Below, one piece after another: positions 1-6,070 of a stretch of 6,982 nucleotides of DNA. Positions within the stretch are counted from its first letter, which is position 1. Each line of letters starts with the position of its first letter. The translations under genes and the position numbers were made by a program. The DNA lies in the NCBI GenBank assembly GCA_947475475.1, contig CANJOG010000102.1:1-6982 (forward strand). Direction: 5' to 3'. The stretch is from Acetobacteraceae bacterium (GTDB taxonomy: Bacteria > Pseudomonadota > Alphaproteobacteria > Acetobacterales > Acetobacteraceae). The notes below the pieces were generated by a model. The model had not been told where the DNA came from. It was given only the letters and a program-made list of their open reading frames with translations, and did no database searches.

Positions 1-353
1 ATATAGGCCATGTCGAAGGGCGGGTCCTGGCGCATCAGCACCACATCCATTGTGCCGAGATCGAGTGTTGCGGCCTCGCCAATTGCAAAATGGTCGCCGC
101 GCACACGCTGCACCGTCACCGGCCGCGCCACAGCGGTCAGGCGTCCGGCACGCATCCCGTCATCGACGCGCTCCTCCGCCTCGCGCTCGGCGTGGGCCTG
201 GCCCTCGCTCAGCGACATGTGGCGCACTTCGTAATGCCACAGCGCATGGCCACGCTTCTGCGCTTCCAGCATCAGCGCGAAGGTGGAATCGCCGTCGATA
301 TTGATGGTCTCGATCGGGTCCATCTGGACAGCGACCTTGAGTTGGCGCGGCAT
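1..353 (-). CDS. gshB: Glutathione synthetase, N-terminal part (cut by window edge)
   Basis: This is the ATP-dependent ligase that joins gamma-glutamylcysteine and glycine to make glutathione in the cytoplasm, the second step of glutathione synthesis. Only the first 117 codons are present; the C-terminal ATP-grasp domain lies beyond the left edge. The visible part reads MPRQLKVAVQMDPIETINID, followed by STFALMLEAQKRGHAL and later VVLMRQDPPFDMAY. These match the conserved GshB N-terminal strand, the 'MDPI..INI..D(S)(S/T)FA(M/L)LLEAQ.RG' block and the 'LMR.DPPFD' block. The ATG at 353-351 is preceded by GAGGA six bases upstream, a good ribosome binding site. It starts 37 bp after the SirB1-like gene on the same strand and is probably co-transcribed with it. 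Family assignment is near certain; activity cannot be judged from the fragment. Confidence 0.96.
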   Translation of the reverse strand, partial: MPRQLKVAVQMDPIETINIDGDSTFALMLEAQKRGHALWHYEVRHMSLSEGQAHAEREAEERVDDGMRAGRLTAVARPVTVQRVRGDHFAIGEAATLDLGTMDVVLMRQDPPFDMAY

Positions 354-390
354 CGTCTATCCTCGTGATTCGGTCGGGTGATGCTTTAGA

Positions 391-1218
391 CTAATTCAGC
401 CGCGAGCGCAGGCCATTGACGGCGGCGCGCGCCTTCTCGGCCGCCTCGCCATCCGGTTGCAGCGCCAGAAACCGCTCGAAACAACGCAAGGCGGCGGAAA
501 CCTCGTCGAGCCGTTCGTGCATCGCCGCCGCCTCGCGCCACATTGCGGCAACCTCGGGCGCGAATCGCAGCATGTCCTGGGTGCAGGAGAGCGCGCCGGC
601 AAGATCGCCACCGCGCAGGCGCCGCAGCTTGATGTTGTTCTGCAGGCGCAGCAGCACGGCGCGCGTGGTCATCGGGCTCATCAGGCCGGGGCGTAACTCC
701 ACCTTCTCACCCTCGATGCGCTTGATCAAGGCCCGCATCGCCGGGGCGTCCAACGGATCGCCGCCGGTGAAGACATCGACGATCATTTGCCGCCCGTGGC
801 CTTCCAGCGCGATCAGGAAATGGCCGGGAAAATCCACCCCATGCGCGCCCCAGCCGGCGGCCTGGGCGCAATGCAGCCAGAGGATGCCGAGCGACACCGG
901 CAGGCCACGCCGCCGCTCGATCACGCGGATCAGATTGGCGTTGACCATATCCTCATATTGCTCGGTATCGCCGGCATAGCCCTGGCCACCGAGCACTTCG
1001 GCGAGAATATGCACGCGCTCCTCCAGATCGGCGTCCGGGCCGATGCTGGCGCCGTGCTCGATCACGCCGCGCGCCAGTTCGGAGAGATGCGCGCGCGCCG
1101 CCAGCCAGTCCGCATCCGGCGCGTCCACCCGCGCCAGTTGCAGGGCCGCATCGCCGATCTCAATCTCCGCATCGGGCAAAGACCCGATCGCCTCCAGCGC
1201 GTCGCGCGGATCGCTCAT
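391..1218 (-). CDS. SirB1-family transglutaminase-like/TPR protein (UPF0162 type)
   Basis: A 275-residue cytoplasmic protein of the SirB1/transglutaminase-like core-2 family, whose biochemical role is poorly known. Family blocks are visible: MVNANLIRVIERRRGLPVSL at about residues 91-110, then GVDFPGHFLIAL (127-138) and MIVDVF (145-150). The His133-Asp148 pair of the transglutaminase fold is kept. The position where a catalytic Cys would be expected, in the R-G-x-P-V-S-L segment, has Ser109, so it is probably not a classical cysteine enzyme. Residues of about 185-265 form paired amphipathic helices (RLQNNIKLRRLRGGDLAGAL onward) typical of the TPR-like C-terminus. A TTG six codons upstream is also in frame, but the ATG at 1218-1216 has GGAG five bases before it, so I chose the ATG. 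It lies directly upstream of gshB. Family sure, function open. Confidence 0.9.
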   Translation of the reverse strand: MSDPRDALEAIGSLPDAEIEIGDAALQLARVDAPDADWLAARAHLSELARGVIEHGASIGPDADLEERVHILAEVLGGQGYAGDTEQYEDMVNANLIRVIERRRGLPVSLGILWLHCAQAAGWGAHGVDFPGHFLIALEGHGRQMIVDVFTGGDPLDAPAMRALIKRIEGEKVELRPGLMSPMTTRAVLLRLQNNIKLRRLRGGDLAGALSCTQDMLRFAPEVAAMWREAAAMHERLDEVSAALRCFERFLALQPDGEAAEKARAAVNGLRSRLN

Positions 1219-1290
1219 GCCAACTCCAACAGCCAACAGGAATATGTCGCCGTCAGTGTGGGTCGCCCGCCTTCCCCAGGCAAGACCCGC

Positions 1291-1346
1291 CTCAGGCAGG
1301 GCCCGCTCAGGCAGGGCCCGCTCAGGCAGGGCCCGCTCAGGCAGGG
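1291..1346. repeat. 15-bp tandem repeat, about 3.7 copies
   Basis: The unit CTCAGGCAGGGCCCG is repeated exactly three times (1291-1305, 1306-1320, 1321-1335), followed by a partial fourth copy of 11 bases (1336-1346). Each unit carries the self-complementary GGGCCC, so copies can pair with each other. It lies in the 5' leader side of the SirB1-like gene, 73 bp before its start codon, and about 190 bp upstream of degP. It is probably a replication-slippage product; a regulatory role is possible but not shown. Confidence 0.9.
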
Positions 1347-1379
1347 GCAGAACCGCCGGAGATGAACGCCAGCCTATCC

Positions 1380-1419
1380 CACGATTAAACCTCGGCCACG
1401 TGGACCGGGTTTAATCGTG
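1380..1419. promoter_or_regulatory. 40-bp nested palindrome, possible operator
   Basis: The outer arms CACGATTAAACC (1380-1391) and GGTTTAATCGTG (1408-1419) are perfect 12-bp inverted repeats. An inner perfect 8-bp palindrome CCACGTGG (1396-1403) shares the same centre (1399.5). Only the two 4-base connectors break most of the symmetry. No T-run follows on either strand, so a simple terminator is unlikely. The position, 115 bp upstream of degP in a divergent promoter region, suggests a dimeric regulator site or a cruciform/RNA hairpin. The right arm contains TTTAAT, which is -10-like. The repeat is seen directly; its role is inferred. Confidence 0.55.
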
Positions 1420-1534
1420 CCGTCAGGGAAATGGTGAGGTGCGAGGTCCAGATTGGCCCGGCAGGCAGCGCGGCCAGCGCCAGCCTTAGCGTTTTCCAAC
1501 GCAGTCCCTCGCGGCAGGATCGAAAGAGTAGAGC

Positions 1535-3061
1535 ATGACCAATACCACTCCTACCCAAGGCACGCGGCGCACGCTGCGCCTGACCCTCATAGCGGCGCTG
1601 CTGGCAGGCACCGCGCTGAGCGGCTTTGCCGTCGCAAACATCACCCATGCCGCCACCGGGGACAGCGCGGTCGCCATTCAGCCAAAGGCGCCCTCCACCC
1701 GGATCCCCGACTTTGCCGACCTGGTCTCCACCGTGAAACCCGCGGTGGTCTCCATCACCACCAAGATGACGGTCACCGACAATGACGAGACCAAGGCCGG
1801 GCCGGGCGCAATGCAAATTCCTTTTGGCGCCAAGCCGCAGCGTCCGCGCAGCGCCGAGGCACGCGGCTCGGGCTTCATCATCGATGCCAACGGCATTGTG
1901 GTGACCAACAACCATGTGGTGGAGGGCGCCACCTCTGTCTCCATCACGCTGGATGACGGCACCGTGCTACCTGCGAAGATCATCGGCCGTGACCTGCGCA
2001 CCGATCTGGCCGTGCTCAAGGTGGAGGCCGGCAAGCCGCTCGCCTTCATCAAACTTGGCGATTCCGATCAGGTGCGGCCGGGCGAATGGGTCGTCGCGAT
2101 GGGCAATCCGTTCGGCCTGGGTGGCTCGGTCTCGGCCGGCATCGTCTCGGCCAGCGGGCGCGATATTGGCGCCGGGCCTTATGATAACTTCATTCAGATC
2201 GACGCGCCGATTAATCGCGGCAATTCGGGTGGCCCGCTGTTTACCCAGGGCGGCGAGGTGGTCGGCGTGAATACCGCCATCTTCTCGCCCACCGGCGGCA
2301 GCATCGGCATCGGCTTTGCCATTCCGTCCAATACGGTCAAAAGCGTCGTTGCCCAGCTGCAGAATGGCGGGCGCGTCACGCGTGGCTATCTTGGCGTCGA
2401 GGCGCAGCCGATTACGCCGGAAATGGCGCAGGCCCTGCACCTGGTCCGTACGGATGGCGCCTGGGATAAGGCCGGCGCGTTGGTCGCCAATGTCGCACCC
2501 GACAGCCCGGCCGATAAATCCGGGGTGCAGCCTGGCGACGTGATCCGTGCGGTCAACGGCAAGCCGGTGCATGGCGCGCGGGATCTGGCGATCATTGTGG
2601 CGGGCGTGCAGCCCGGCGAGCAGGCGCGGATCGAGTTGCTGCGCGACGGCGAGGCGAAGAACCTCACAGTCGCGGTCGGCACGTTGCGCGATGCCGCCGA
2701 GAAAGGGGCCAAGCCTGCCGGCGAGGATGCCGCGCAGGGCCAGGAGAAACTCGGCGTGGGGCTAGCCGCCATCACGCCGGACATGCGCCGCCAACTCGAC
2801 TTGCCGGAGCGCACACGCGGCGCGGTCGTGGCGCAGGTGCAGCCCGGCTCGATCGCCGAGCAGGCCGGCATCCAGCCTGGCGATGTCATTCTTGGCGTCG
2901 GCCCGCGGGCGGTCACCTCGCCGGAGGATGCGGTGGAGGCGATCCGCTCGGCGCTGGGTGGCAAAGGTGGCAAGGCGCTTGCCCTGCGTATCTGGCGCGA
3001 CGGTCACGCTGCCTATGTGCCGTTGAAGATTTCACCAGAAAATGAGCGCAACCAGGGCTAG
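1535..3061 (+). CDS. degP: Periplasmic serine endoprotease, HtrA/DegP/MucD family
   Basis: A complete 508-residue Do-type protease/chaperone that degrades misfolded proteins in the periplasm. Residues 1-40 form a signal peptide: a basic start with RRTLR, a hydrophobic stretch LTLIAALLAGTALSGFAVA, and a likely cut near THAA. The trypsin-like domain spans about 55-275 and has the full catalytic triad: His127 in VTNNHVV, Asp157 in RTDLAVLKV and Ser231 in RGNSGGPLF. Two PDZ domains follow, at about 283-385 (RGYLGV start, SGVQPGDVI) and about 405-498 (LGVGLA start, AGIQPGDVI). The length and two-PDZ layout are normal for the family. The ribosome binding site before the ATG is weak (AAGAG, 6-base gap). 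It is divergent from the SirB1-like gene and convergent with the dehydrogenase. Paralogues (DegQ, DegS, MucD) are hard to separate by sequence alone, so the symbol is approximate; DegS is disfavoured by the two PDZ domains. Confidence 0.95.
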   Translation: MTNTTPTQGTRRTLRLTLIAALLAGTALSGFAVANITHAATGDSAVAIQPKAPSTRIPDFADLVSTVKPAVVSITTKMTVTDNDETKAGPGAMQIPFGAKPQRPRSAEARGSGFIIDANGIVVTNNHVVEGATSVSITLDDGTVLPAKIIGRDLRTDLAVLKVEAGKPLAFIKLGDSDQVRPGEWVVAMGNPFGLGGSVSAGIVSASGRDIGAGPYDNFIQIDAPINRGNSGGPLFTQGGEVVGVNTAIFSPTGGSIGIGFAIPSNTVKSVVAQLQNGGRVTRGYLGVEAQPITPEMAQALHLVRTDGAWDKAGALVANVAPDSPADKSGVQPGDVIRAVNGKPVHGARDLAIIVAGVQPGEQARIELLRDGEAKNLTVAVGTLRDAAEKGAKPAGEDAAQGQEKLGVGLAAITPDMRRQLDLPERTRGAVVAQVQPGSIAEQAGIQPGDVILGVGPRAVTSPEDAVEAIRSALGGKGGKALALRIWRDGHAAYVPLKISPENERNQG

Positions 3062-3149
3062 GCCTGACGCGTTTATTACTCATCGGGGTCAGAATCACCC
3101 TAGCCGAGGACTTTCCCCCCGGCGGCTAGAGCGTTCACTTCAGGCTCCG

Positions 3150-3181
3150 TTCCGGCCGCCCCTCCCCCGGGGCGGCCGGAA
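3150..3181. terminator. Bidirectional terminator-like hairpin between convergent genes
   Basis: A perfect stem of 13 bp has outer bases T3150/A3181 and core arms TCCGGCCGCCCC (3151-3162) and GGGGCGGCCGGA (3169-3180) around the 6-base loop TCCCCC. It sits in the 136-bp gap between the stop of degP (3061) and the stop of the minus-strand dehydrogenase (3198), where a shared terminator is expected. The U-run is poor: on the plus strand only AGTCTTT follows, and there is none on the minus strand. It may be a weak intrinsic or RNA-end-protecting structure. Confidence 0.6.
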
Positions 3182-3197
3182 GTCTTTCAGGCCCTGC

Positions 3198-3941
3198 TCA
3201 CCAGGCAAGCAGGCCGCCATCGACCACTTCGGCGGTTCCGTTCACGTAGGATGCATCGTCGGAAGCCATGAACAGCACCACATCGGCAATCTGGCGGGGC
3301 GTGCCTGGGGCGGGGCGCTTCTCGCGGTAGGATTTCCGTCGCAACACGCGGGCGGAGGTGGATTTTGGCTGGTTCTCCGACAGGTTGCTCGGCACCGTGC
3401 CAGGGCAGATGGCGATACAGCGTATGCCATCCTCGGCATAGAAGCCGGCGATTGACTTGGTCAGCCCGATTACTGCGTGTTTGGACGAGGTGTAGGCCGC
3501 ACCCGCGAAGGGGGCGACGCCGGCCACCGATGAGATGTTCAGGATCACGCCACGCCCGGCCTCCAGCATCGGATTGAGCGCCGCCTTGGCCATGATGAAG
3601 GTGCCGGTCAGGTTCACCTCGATCACCCGCTTCCACAGGTCGATCCCGGTCTCATCGACCGGCCGCGCGCCGTCATTGATACCGGCGGAGTTGACCAGCA
3701 CATCGACCGTGCCAGCCAATGCCACCAGCTTGTCGGCATAAGCGGGGTCGGTCACATCGCCGGCCACACCGAGTGCATGGCCGCCGGCGCCGGTGATCAG
3801 GCCGATCATTTCCTCAACGCGTGCGGGCACGATGTCACTCACCACCACGCGCGCGCCCTCAGCGCCGAAACGCAGCGCGATTTCGCGCCCGAGCCCCGAG
3901 CCGCCGCCGGTGACGATCACTGTTTTGCCGGAAAAGCGCAT
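3198..3941 (-). CDS. Short-chain dehydrogenase/reductase (classical SDR)
   Basis: A 247-residue NAD(P)-dependent oxidoreductase with the complete classical SDR signature, probably cytoplasmic. Seen in order: cofactor motif TGGGSGLG (residues 11-18), Asp36 at the end of beta-2 (SDI), which in this family favours NAD(H), NSAG (84-87), Asn110, and the catalytic Ser137, Tyr150 and Lys154 (YTSSK). The C-terminal part includes PGTV (180-183) and the usual final VNGTAEVVDGGLLAW. A basic stretch at about 193-210 (KSTSARVLRRKSYREKRP) occupies the variable substrate-loop region. The substrate cannot be predicted; a 3-hydroxy or sugar/alcohol dehydrogenase, or a 3-oxoacyl-type reductase, are all possible. 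The frame is open further upstream, but the ATG at 3941-3939 gives the normal SDR N-terminus and has GGGGGA upstream. It lies 52 bp after the 72-codon ORF on the same strand. Confidence 0.93.
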   Translation of the reverse strand: MRFSGKTVIVTGGGSGLGREIALRFGAEGARVVVSDIVPARVEEMIGLITGAGGHALGVAGDVTDPAYADKLVALAGTVDVLVNSAGINDGARPVDETGIDLWKRVIEVNLTGTFIMAKAALNPMLEAGRGVILNISSVAGVAPFAGAAYTSSKHAVIGLTKSIAGFYAEDGIRCIAICPGTVPSNLSENQPKSTSARVLRRKSYREKRPAPGTPRQIADVVLFMASDDASYVNGTAEVVDGGLLAW

Positions 3942-3993
3942 TGGTCGATTCCCCCATGATTGTTGCGGGGAAAGTATCGGACGCTTTGGGAGA

Positions 3994-4212
3994 TCAGACC
4001 AGATGCGGCGGATCTTCGCCGGAGGTGCTGCGGAGCACCGCGGCGAGCAGTCGCAGCGCATCCGGGCCGCCACGATCGGACAGGCTGCCGTGCTCGATCT
4101 CGGCGGCCAGACTCTCGGCCTGGCTGGCGATGCTGGTGCTGGCTTGACGCAGCGCCTCGGCGGCCAACGTCATTTGTAACGCCTCGGGGAGGCGGTTCCA
4201 CTCGGACAACAT
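3994..4212 (-). CDS. Small hypothetical protein, 72 aa, helical
   Basis: A short ORF beginning MLSEWNRLPEALQMTLAAEA and ending GEDPPHLV. It is rich in Ala, Leu, Glu and Ser, has no signal peptide or membrane segment, and looks like two or three amphipathic helices (about residues 8-44 and 50-63). I do not recognise the family. It lies between rlmB and the dehydrogenase on the same strand, with gaps of 143 and 52 bp, and fills what would otherwise be a 414-bp gap, which supports it being real. Start chosen: ATG at 4212-4210. The frame continues upstream to 4293, but that segment is Arg/Pro-rich and overlaps a hairpin. The ribosome binding site is weak (GGGAAAA about 6 bases before the start). 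Confidence 0.6.
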   Translation of the reverse strand: MLSEWNRLPEALQMTLAAEALRQASTSIASQAESLAAEIEHGSLSDRGGPDALRLLAAVLRSTSGEDPPHLV

Positions 4213-4275
4213 ACGGGTTTTCCCGAAACGGGGCCGTTCTGGCCGGAAGAACCGCGGAGACGAATCGCGCGGACA

Positions 4276-4316
4276 CCGCCAATCTGGCGGCAACCGGTTA
4301 ATCAGCGGTTGCCGCC
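4276..4316. terminator. Stem-loops downstream of rlmB
   Basis: The arms GGCGGCAACCG (4286-4296) and CGGTTGCCGCC (4306-4316) form a perfect 11-bp stem with a 9-base loop, 40 bp past the rlmB stop on the minus strand. A second, smaller stem, CCGCCA/TGGCGG (4276-4281/4285-4290, 3-base loop), uses part of the same bases, so the two are mutually exclusive. Neither has a T-run after it in the minus direction. This could be a Rho-assisted 3' end, a processing site between rlmB and the small ORF, or a chance GC-rich fold. Confidence 0.4.
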
Positions 4317-4355
4317 GTCATGTCGTTTCGGTGATGCCCGATCTGTGCGAGCCGC

Positions 4356-6005
4356 TCAGCTTTTGCGGCTGAGCTCGTACATCGCAATCGCGGCCGCGGC
4401 CGAGACGTTCAGGCTCTCCATCCCGCCCGCCATGGACAGGCCGGCCACCTCGTCGCAGGTCTCACGCGTCAGCCGGCGCAAGCCTTCGCCCTCGGCGCCC
4501 AGCACCAGCGCCACGCGGCGTTCGGCCAGCGCCGTACCCGAGAGATTATCCCCGCCTGCATCCAGCCCGATGACCCACAGCCCGGCGGCCTTCAGGGCGA
4601 TCAGCGTGCGGGCGATATTCACAGCGCGCAGCAGCGGGAGTTTTTCCAGCGCACCGGAGGCGGCCTTGGCGAGTGCGCCGCTCTCTTCAGGAGCGTTGCG
4701 ATCCTGCACGATCACCGCGCAGGCGCCGAAAGCGGCCGCCGAGCGCATGATGGCGCCGACATTGCGCGGATCGGTCACCTGGTCGAGCACCAGGACCGGT
4801 CCGGGACGCTCCAGCACCTGGGTGAGCGGCGGGGTGGCCAGTGGATCAGCCAGTAGAGCGGCGCCCTGATGGACGGAATCGCGGCCGAGCAGATGGTCCA
4901 TGCGGCTGCGATCCGTCCGCTCGACCGAGAGCGGCCAGGGCGGCGGAACCTGCAAAGCCAGGGCGGCCTCAGCCTCCTCGCTCAACAGCAGCCGGCGCAG
5001 GCGCCGGTTCGGATTGGTCAGCGCGGCGGCGACGGCGTGCGTGCCGTAGAGCCAGACAGTGCCGGCAGGAGCTGCGGGCGGACGGGCCTCCTCGCGGGGC
5101 TCGCGCTGCGGGCCGCGATCATCGCGGCCATACGGACGGGCCCCTTCGGGGCGCGGCGCACGCGGCCTGTCGTCCCGGGGCCTGTCGTCCCGAGGCCTAT
5201 CGTCCCGAGGCCTATCGCCTTGCGGGCGATCACCCTGCGGACGTTCGGAATAAGGACGGTCACCGCGGGGACGGTCGCCTTGCGGACGATCGTCCCGAGG
5301 ACGTTCGTCCCGAGGACGATCACCCTGGGGCCGTGAGGAATAGGCGCGCTCACCTTGCGGGCGGGGCGCACCCAGGCGGTCACCCTCGCGGTTGTCACGG
5401 CTCTTGAAGCCGCCACCACGGCCTTCGCGCGGGCCACCGAAGCTGGGACGGTCGCCGCCATCGGGGCGCGGACCACGCGGACGGAACTCACGGCCCTCCG
5501 GAGCACCGGAACGCTCGCCGCGCGGATTTTCCGGGCGCGGGCGGGGGGAATAGGGGCGGTCACTCTGCGGACGCGGGCCTTGCGGACGGTCTCCCTGGGG
5601 GCGGTCGTCCCGAGGCCTATCGTCCCGAGGCCTGTCGTCCCGAGGCCTGTCGTCCCGAGGCCTGTCGTCCCGAGGCCTGTCGTCCCGAGGCCTGTCACCA
5701 AACGACCGTTCGCGGTTCGGGCCGCCGGCCCCACGCCCGCCGCCAAAGCCCTGGCCACCAGGACCACGCGGGCTATCGCCCCGAGGGCCTTCGCCCCGAG
5801 GACTATCACCCCGAGGACGGTCGCCGCGTGGACCATCCGAACGTGGACCATCGGAACGGGGGCCATCAGAGCGGGGGCTGCCGGAAAAGCTTCGATCGCC
5901 ACGCGGGGGACCGCCAGGACGCCCCGGACCACCCGAGGAAGGCCGGCCGGAATAGGGGCGATCGCCGCCGGAGCCGCCAGGACGCTTGGAATAAGGAGGT
6001 TTCAT
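4356..6005 (-). CDS. rlmB: 23S rRNA 2'-O-ribose methyltransferase RlmB with long disordered N-terminal extension
   Basis: A 549-residue protein. The C-terminal ~230 residues are a SpoU/TrmH-type methyltransferase, which in RlmB methylates the 2'-OH of G2251 in the 23S rRNA P-loop using S-adenosylmethionine. The substrate-binding domain spans about 316-393 (GTVWLYGTHAVAAAL start) and the knotted SPOUT domain about 402-549. SpoU motif 1 is DPRNVGAIMRSAAAFG (Asn415, Arg421), motif 2 is LVLGAEGEGL (about 500-509, Glu505) and motif 3 is ESLNVSAAAAIAMYELSR (about 530-547, Asn533). Residues 1-315 are Arg/Asp/Gly/Pro-rich low complexity, largely R-P-x-x-x pentads, probably disordered and possibly RNA-binding. 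Typical RlmB is about 245-290 residues, so this one is roughly twice as long. The ATG at 6005-6003 begins MKPPYSKRP; its ribosome binding site is weak. The next in-frame ATG is codon 369, inside the enzyme, so the extension is probably translated. A GTG at 6059 is less likely. TrmH-family relatives with other targets cannot be fully excluded. Confidence 0.92.
   Translation of the reverse strand: MKPPYSKRPGGSGGDRPYSGRPSSGGPGRPGGPPRGDRSFSGSPRSDGPRSDGPRSDGPRGDRPRGDSPRGEGPRGDSPRGPGGQGFGGGRGAGGPNRERSFGDRPRDDRPRDDRPRDDRPRDDRPRDDRPRDDRPQGDRPQGPRPQSDRPYSPRPRPENPRGERSGAPEGREFRPRGPRPDGGDRPSFGGPREGRGGGFKSRDNREGDRLGAPRPQGERAYSSRPQGDRPRDERPRDDRPQGDRPRGDRPYSERPQGDRPQGDRPRDDRPRDDRPRDDRPRAPRPEGARPYGRDDRGPQREPREEARPPAAPAGTVWLYGTHAVAAALTNPNRRLRRLLLSEEAEAALALQVPPPWPLSVERTDRSRMDHLLGRDSVHQGAALLADPLATPPLTQVLERPGPVLVLDQVTDPRNVGAIMRSAAAFGACAVIVQDRNAPEESGALAKAASGALEKLPLLRAVNIARTLIALKAAGLWVIGLDAGGDNLSGTALAERRVALVLGAEGEGLRRLTRETCDEVAGLSMAGGMESLNVSAAAAIAMYELSRKS
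5169..5333 (-). repeat. Pentapeptide-coding repeat array B in rlmB
   Basis: Eleven consecutive 15-bp units encode R-P-x-x-[D/E] pentads (residues 225-279 of RlmB). In order they are RPQGD, RPRDE, RPRDD, RPQGD, RPRGD, RPYSE, RPQGD, RPQGD and three RPRDD. The last three (5169-5213) are nearly identical in DNA; the others have diverged. Three more degenerate pentads (RPRAP, RPEGA, RPYGR) continue to residue 294. Confidence 0.9.
5529..5693 (-). repeat. Pentapeptide-coding repeat array A in rlmB
   Basis: Eleven 15-bp units encode residues 105-159 of RlmB: six successive RPRDD units (5604-5693), then RPQGD, RPQGP, RPQSD, RPYSP and RPRPE. The six RPRDD units share the coding-strand unit AGGCCTCGGGACGAC almost without change; one unit uses GAT in place of GAC. 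This near identity points to recent slippage or unequal recombination, always in multiples of 15 bp, so the frame is kept. Confidence 0.92.
5763..5876 (-). repeat. Degenerate five-residue repeat array C in rlmB
   Basis: RlmB residues 44-81 read as successive P-R-[S/G]-[D/E]-x units: three SDGPR-type units, then GDRPR, GDSPR, GEGPR and GDSPR. The DNA copies are less alike than in array A, so this block is older or under less homogenisation. A Gly-rich RGG-like stretch (GPGGQGFGGGRGAGG) follows it. Confidence 0.75.
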
Positions 6006-6070
6006 GCGCCGCGATATAGACCAAAGCGGCCAAACCCGCCATGCCCGGACCAAATGCACAGCAATGCCCC

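Larger units (their letters stand above)
1219..1534. other. Divergent intergenic region (SirB1-like / degP)
   Basis: This 316-bp region lies between two divergently transcribed genes and contains no convincing ORF. From left to right it holds the GGAG ribosome binding site of the leftward gene (1224-1227), a leftward -10-like CATATT (complement of 1241-1246, no good -35 seen), a 15-bp tandem repeat (1291-1346), a 40-bp palindrome (1380-1419), a small GCGTT/AACGC hairpin (1489-1502) and a weak AAGAG ribosome binding site for degP at 1524-1528. Promoters for both genes must lie here, but neither is clear by consensus. Confidence 0.7.

Noticed and set aside
416..1414. Several plus-strand frames of 79-192 codons opposite the SirB1-like gene
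   Set aside because: These are antisense shadows. One extends through the 15-bp repeat as GPLRQ units but has no ribosome binding site or recognisable domain.
1380..1419. Reading the palindrome as an intrinsic terminator
   Set aside because: There is a 16-base gap between the perfect arms, AT pairs in the stem, no T-run on either side, and it lies between divergent genes where no transcript is expected to end.
2386..2973. A 195-codon frame on the minus strand inside degP, and similar long frames at 1967-2572 and 1678-2052
   Set aside because: GC-rich third positions of degP leave the opposite strand open. These have Arg/Ala/Pro shadow composition and no motifs, while the plus frame has a full catalytic triad and two PDZ domains.
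3942..4073. A longer start for the dehydrogenase, adding 44 residues
   Set aside because: The extra segment is Arg/Cys/Pro-rich, does not belong to the SDR fold and overlaps the small ORF. The internal ATG gives the normal family N-terminus with a strong GGGGGA upstream.
5169..5693. Regular repeats suggestive of a CRISPR array
   Set aside because: The units are 15 bp, directly adjacent with no unique spacers, and translate to in-frame pentapeptides within rlmB.
5018..5932. A 304-codon minus-strand frame with LGTTG repeats and a 254-codon plus-strand frame over 5355-6119
   Set aside because: Both are frame shadows of the 15-bp repeats in rlmB. The repetition keeps all frames open, and the rlmB frame is the one that continues into a clear enzyme.
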